DNA of 8,154 bases from Bacteroidota bacterium. Its GTDB lineage: Bacteria > Bacteroidota > Bacteroidia > Bacteroidales > Paludibacteraceae. Under the pieces are notes generated by a model that worked only from the letters and a program-made list of their open reading frames with translations, searched no databases and was not told the DNA's origin. Of this stretch, positions 6,438 to 8,154 are shown one piece after another. The stretch's first letter is position 1; every line of letters starts with the position of its first letter. The DNA lies in the NCBI GenBank assembly GCA_022709605.1, contig JAKLIM010000158.1:1-8154 (forward strand), in the 5' to 3' direction. Position numbers and translations under genes: made by a program.

Positions 6438-8153
6438 TTATTTCACTTCCACTCCATTCGTCACCATAATACTCGGACGAATTAATACAAGTTTACCATC
6501 GGCATTTTCGGCAGAGAGAATCATGCCTTCGCTCATTACACCGCGAAGTTTGCGCGGTTCGAAGTTGGCAATAAAGCACACTTGCGTGCCAATCAGTTCT
6601 TCCGGATTTGGGTACGAAGCGGCAATTCCCGAAAGTATAGTGCGTTCACCCATTCCGTCATTAAGTTTAAACTGAAGCAGTTTGTCAGCTTTCGGCACTT
6701 TTTGGCAATCAATCACTGTAGCAACGCGAATATCCAATTTCAAAAAATCGTCGAAAGCCACGTTTTCTTTTACCGCATTGGGTTTGTAAGCCGCCGCTTC
6801 GTTGGCTATTTTTGTGTCCTGTAATTTCTGAACCTGAGCAGCAATTGTTTCATCTTCAATTTTCTCGAAAAGCAATTCGGGAGTTCCCAATTGATCGCCG
6901 GCTTTCAGCAAATCAATTCGTCCCAGTTCTTTCCAGTCGAAAGTCGTAAGATTCAGCATCGTTCGCAATTTAGCCGATGTAAAAGGTAAAAATGGTTCGA
7001 AAGCAATGGCCAGATTAGCTGCAATTTGCAAACTCAAATGCATGATGGTTGCCACTCGATCCATATCGGTTTTGGCCACTTTCCATGGTTCGGTAACCGC
7101 TAAATATTTATTGCCTATGCGAGCTAATGTCATGGCTTCTTTTTGTGCATCGCGGAATCGGAAATTGTTGAGCAATTTCTCAACATCGGCTTTTACGTTT
7201 ACAAATTCGTCGAGCGTTTGTTTGTCGTAGTCGGTCAGTTCGCCCAACGCAGGCACTTTGCCTTCGTAATATTTTTGTGTAAGCACCAAAGCCCGGTTGA
7301 TAAAATTACCAAAAATGGCCACCAATTCGCTATTGTTGCGAGCCTGAAAGTCTTTCCATGTAAAATCGTTGTCTTTAGTTTCAGGTGCATTAGCTGTTAA
7401 TACATAGCGTAATACATCTTGTTTTCCGGGAAATTCTTCGAGATATTCGTGCAACCAAACTGCCCAATTTCGCGAAGTGGAAATTTTATCACCTTCGAGA
7501 TTCAGGAATTCATTCGCAGGCACATTATCGGGCAAAATGTACGAACCTTCGGCTTTCAACATGGCAGGAAAAACAATACAATGGAACACAATATTATCTT
7601 TTCCTATAAAATGCAGCAAACGGGTTTCGGGATCTTTCCACCATTTTTCCCAACTATCAGGCAAAAGTTCTTTTGTGTTTGAAATATAGCCAATCGGTGC
7701 ATCGAACCACACGTAAAGCACTTTACCCTCGGCACCTTCTACGGGCACAGGAATTCCCCAGTCAAGGTCGCGACTTACAGCGCGTGGTTGCAAGCCCATG
7801 TCGAGCCAGCTTTTACACTGTCCGTAAACGTTTGGTTTCCATTCTTTGTGGTCTTCCAAAATCCATTGACGCAACCACGTTTCGTGCTGATCGAGTGGCA
7901 AATACCAGTGTTTGGTTTCCCGCATCACGGGAGCTGCGCCGCTGATGGCCGATTTAGGGTTAATCAAATCTGTTGGGTTCAATGAAGTTCCACACGATTC
8001 ACATTGGTCGCCATATGCATTTTCGTTGCCACAATGAGGACATTTGCCCGTAATGTAGCGGTCAGCAAGAAATTGTTGTGCTGATTCGTCGTAATATTGT
8101 TCGTTTGTTTTTTCGATAAAACCACCTTTGTCGTAAATGGTTTTGAAAATATC
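6438..8153 (-). CDS. metG: Methionyl-tRNA synthetase, 3' five-sixths (N-terminus beyond the right edge)
   Basis: A class I synthetase that charges tRNA-Met with methionine in the cytoplasm. The frame is open from the window edge, giving 571 residues; the catalytic N-terminus with the HIGH motif (about 105-110 residues) lies outside. The TTG at 7982 is an internal leucine codon, not a start. Visible in order: zinc knuckle C-x2-C-x9-C-x2-C (residues 38-54, reading CPHCGNENAYGDQCESC), the same spacing as the E. coli enzyme; methionine-pocket segment YVWFDAPIGYIS (about 147-158); KMSKS-loop variant KISTSRN (223-229); the anticodon-binding helical domain; and a C-terminal EMAPII/Trbp111-like OB-fold (about 462-571, DDFLKLDIRVATV through GMILSAEN), the tRNA-binding and dimerisation module. 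The gene ends with TAA and is followed by an intrinsic terminator. Its promoter lies outside the window, so its regulation cannot be judged. Confidence 0.97.
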   Translation of the reverse strand, partial: DIFKTIYDKGGFIEKTNEQYYDESAQQFLADRYITGKCPHCGNENAYGDQCESCGTSLNPTDLINPKSAISGAAPVMRETKHWYLPLDQHETWLRQWILEDHKEWKPNVYGQCKSWLDMGLQPRAVSRDLDWGIPVPVEGAEGKVLYVWFDAPIGYISNTKELLPDSWEKWWKDPETRLLHFIGKDNIVFHCIVFPAMLKAEGSYILPDNVPANEFLNLEGDKISTSRNWAVWLHEYLEEFPGKQDVLRYVLTANAPETKDNDFTWKDFQARNNSELVAIFGNFINRALVLTQKYYEGKVPALGELTDYDKQTLDEFVNVKADVEKLLNNFRFRDAQKEAMTLARIGNKYLAVTEPWKVAKTDMDRVATIMHLSLQIAANLAIAFEPFLPFTSAKLRTMLNLTTFDWKELGRIDLLKAGDQLGTPELLFEKIEDETIAAQVQKLQDTKIANEAAAYKPNAVKENVAFDDFLKLDIRVATVIDCQKVPKADKLLQFKLNDGMGERTILSGIAASYPNPEELIGTQVCFIANFEPRKLRGVMSEGMILSAENADGKLVLIRPSIMVTNGVEVK

Positions 8154-8154
8154 A

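Noticed and set aside
7980..7982. TTG as the start of metG
   Set aside because: The frame stays open to the window edge, and the upstream part encodes the zinc-knuckle cysteines CPHC and CESC. The TTG is therefore an internal Leu codon (residue 58 of the visible part).

Overview
The window looks like chromosomal DNA of a Bacteroidetes (probably class Bacteroidia). It is AT-rich, its intergenic spacers are very AT-rich, Shine-Dalgarno sites are weak or absent, and the methionyl-tRNA synthetase carries a KISTSRNW form of the KMSKS loop that I associate with this phylum. No rRNA or other phylogenetic marker is present, so finer placement is not supported. Every gene I can support lies on the minus strand, so the biological order runs from high to low coordinates.

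Layout in transcription order. (1) 8153-6438 is the 3' five-sixths of metG, cut by the window edge; its N-terminal part with the HIGH motif is missing. (2) 6437-6184 is the spacer. It holds a strong intrinsic terminator for metG, a tandem heptamer and a weak candidate promoter for the next operon. (3) 6183-2613 holds three consecutive genes for lipoprotein HlyD/MacA-type periplasmic adaptors (called A1, A2 and A3 here), joined by two 4-bp ATGA overlaps. (4) 2610-1372 is a MacB/FtsX-type ABC permease. (5) 1301-609 is its separate ATPase. (6) 530 to the left edge is the N-terminal part of a TolC-type outer-membrane efflux protein.

Items 3-6 together are the parts list of one tripartite ABC exporter. 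The ATPase and permease would form the inner-membrane MacB/YknYZ-type motor, the adaptors would bridge the periplasm, and the TolC-like protein would be the outer-membrane exit. No cargo, maturation enzyme, regulator or sensor gene is visible, so the substrate is unknown.

The notable point is the adaptor set. The three proteins differ widely in sequence, yet all have the same residue spacing across the coiled-coil hairpin (136 residues from the first lipoyl-half Gly to the second lipoyl-half Gly). All also have the same spacing from there to a shared Cys (111 residues). The third adaptor stops just after that Cys and lacks the C-terminal membrane-proximal domain present in the other two. This fits a hetero-oligomeric adaptor ring in which only some subunits carry the domain expected to face the permease. 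That assembly is inference; the lengths and spacings are read directly from the sequence.
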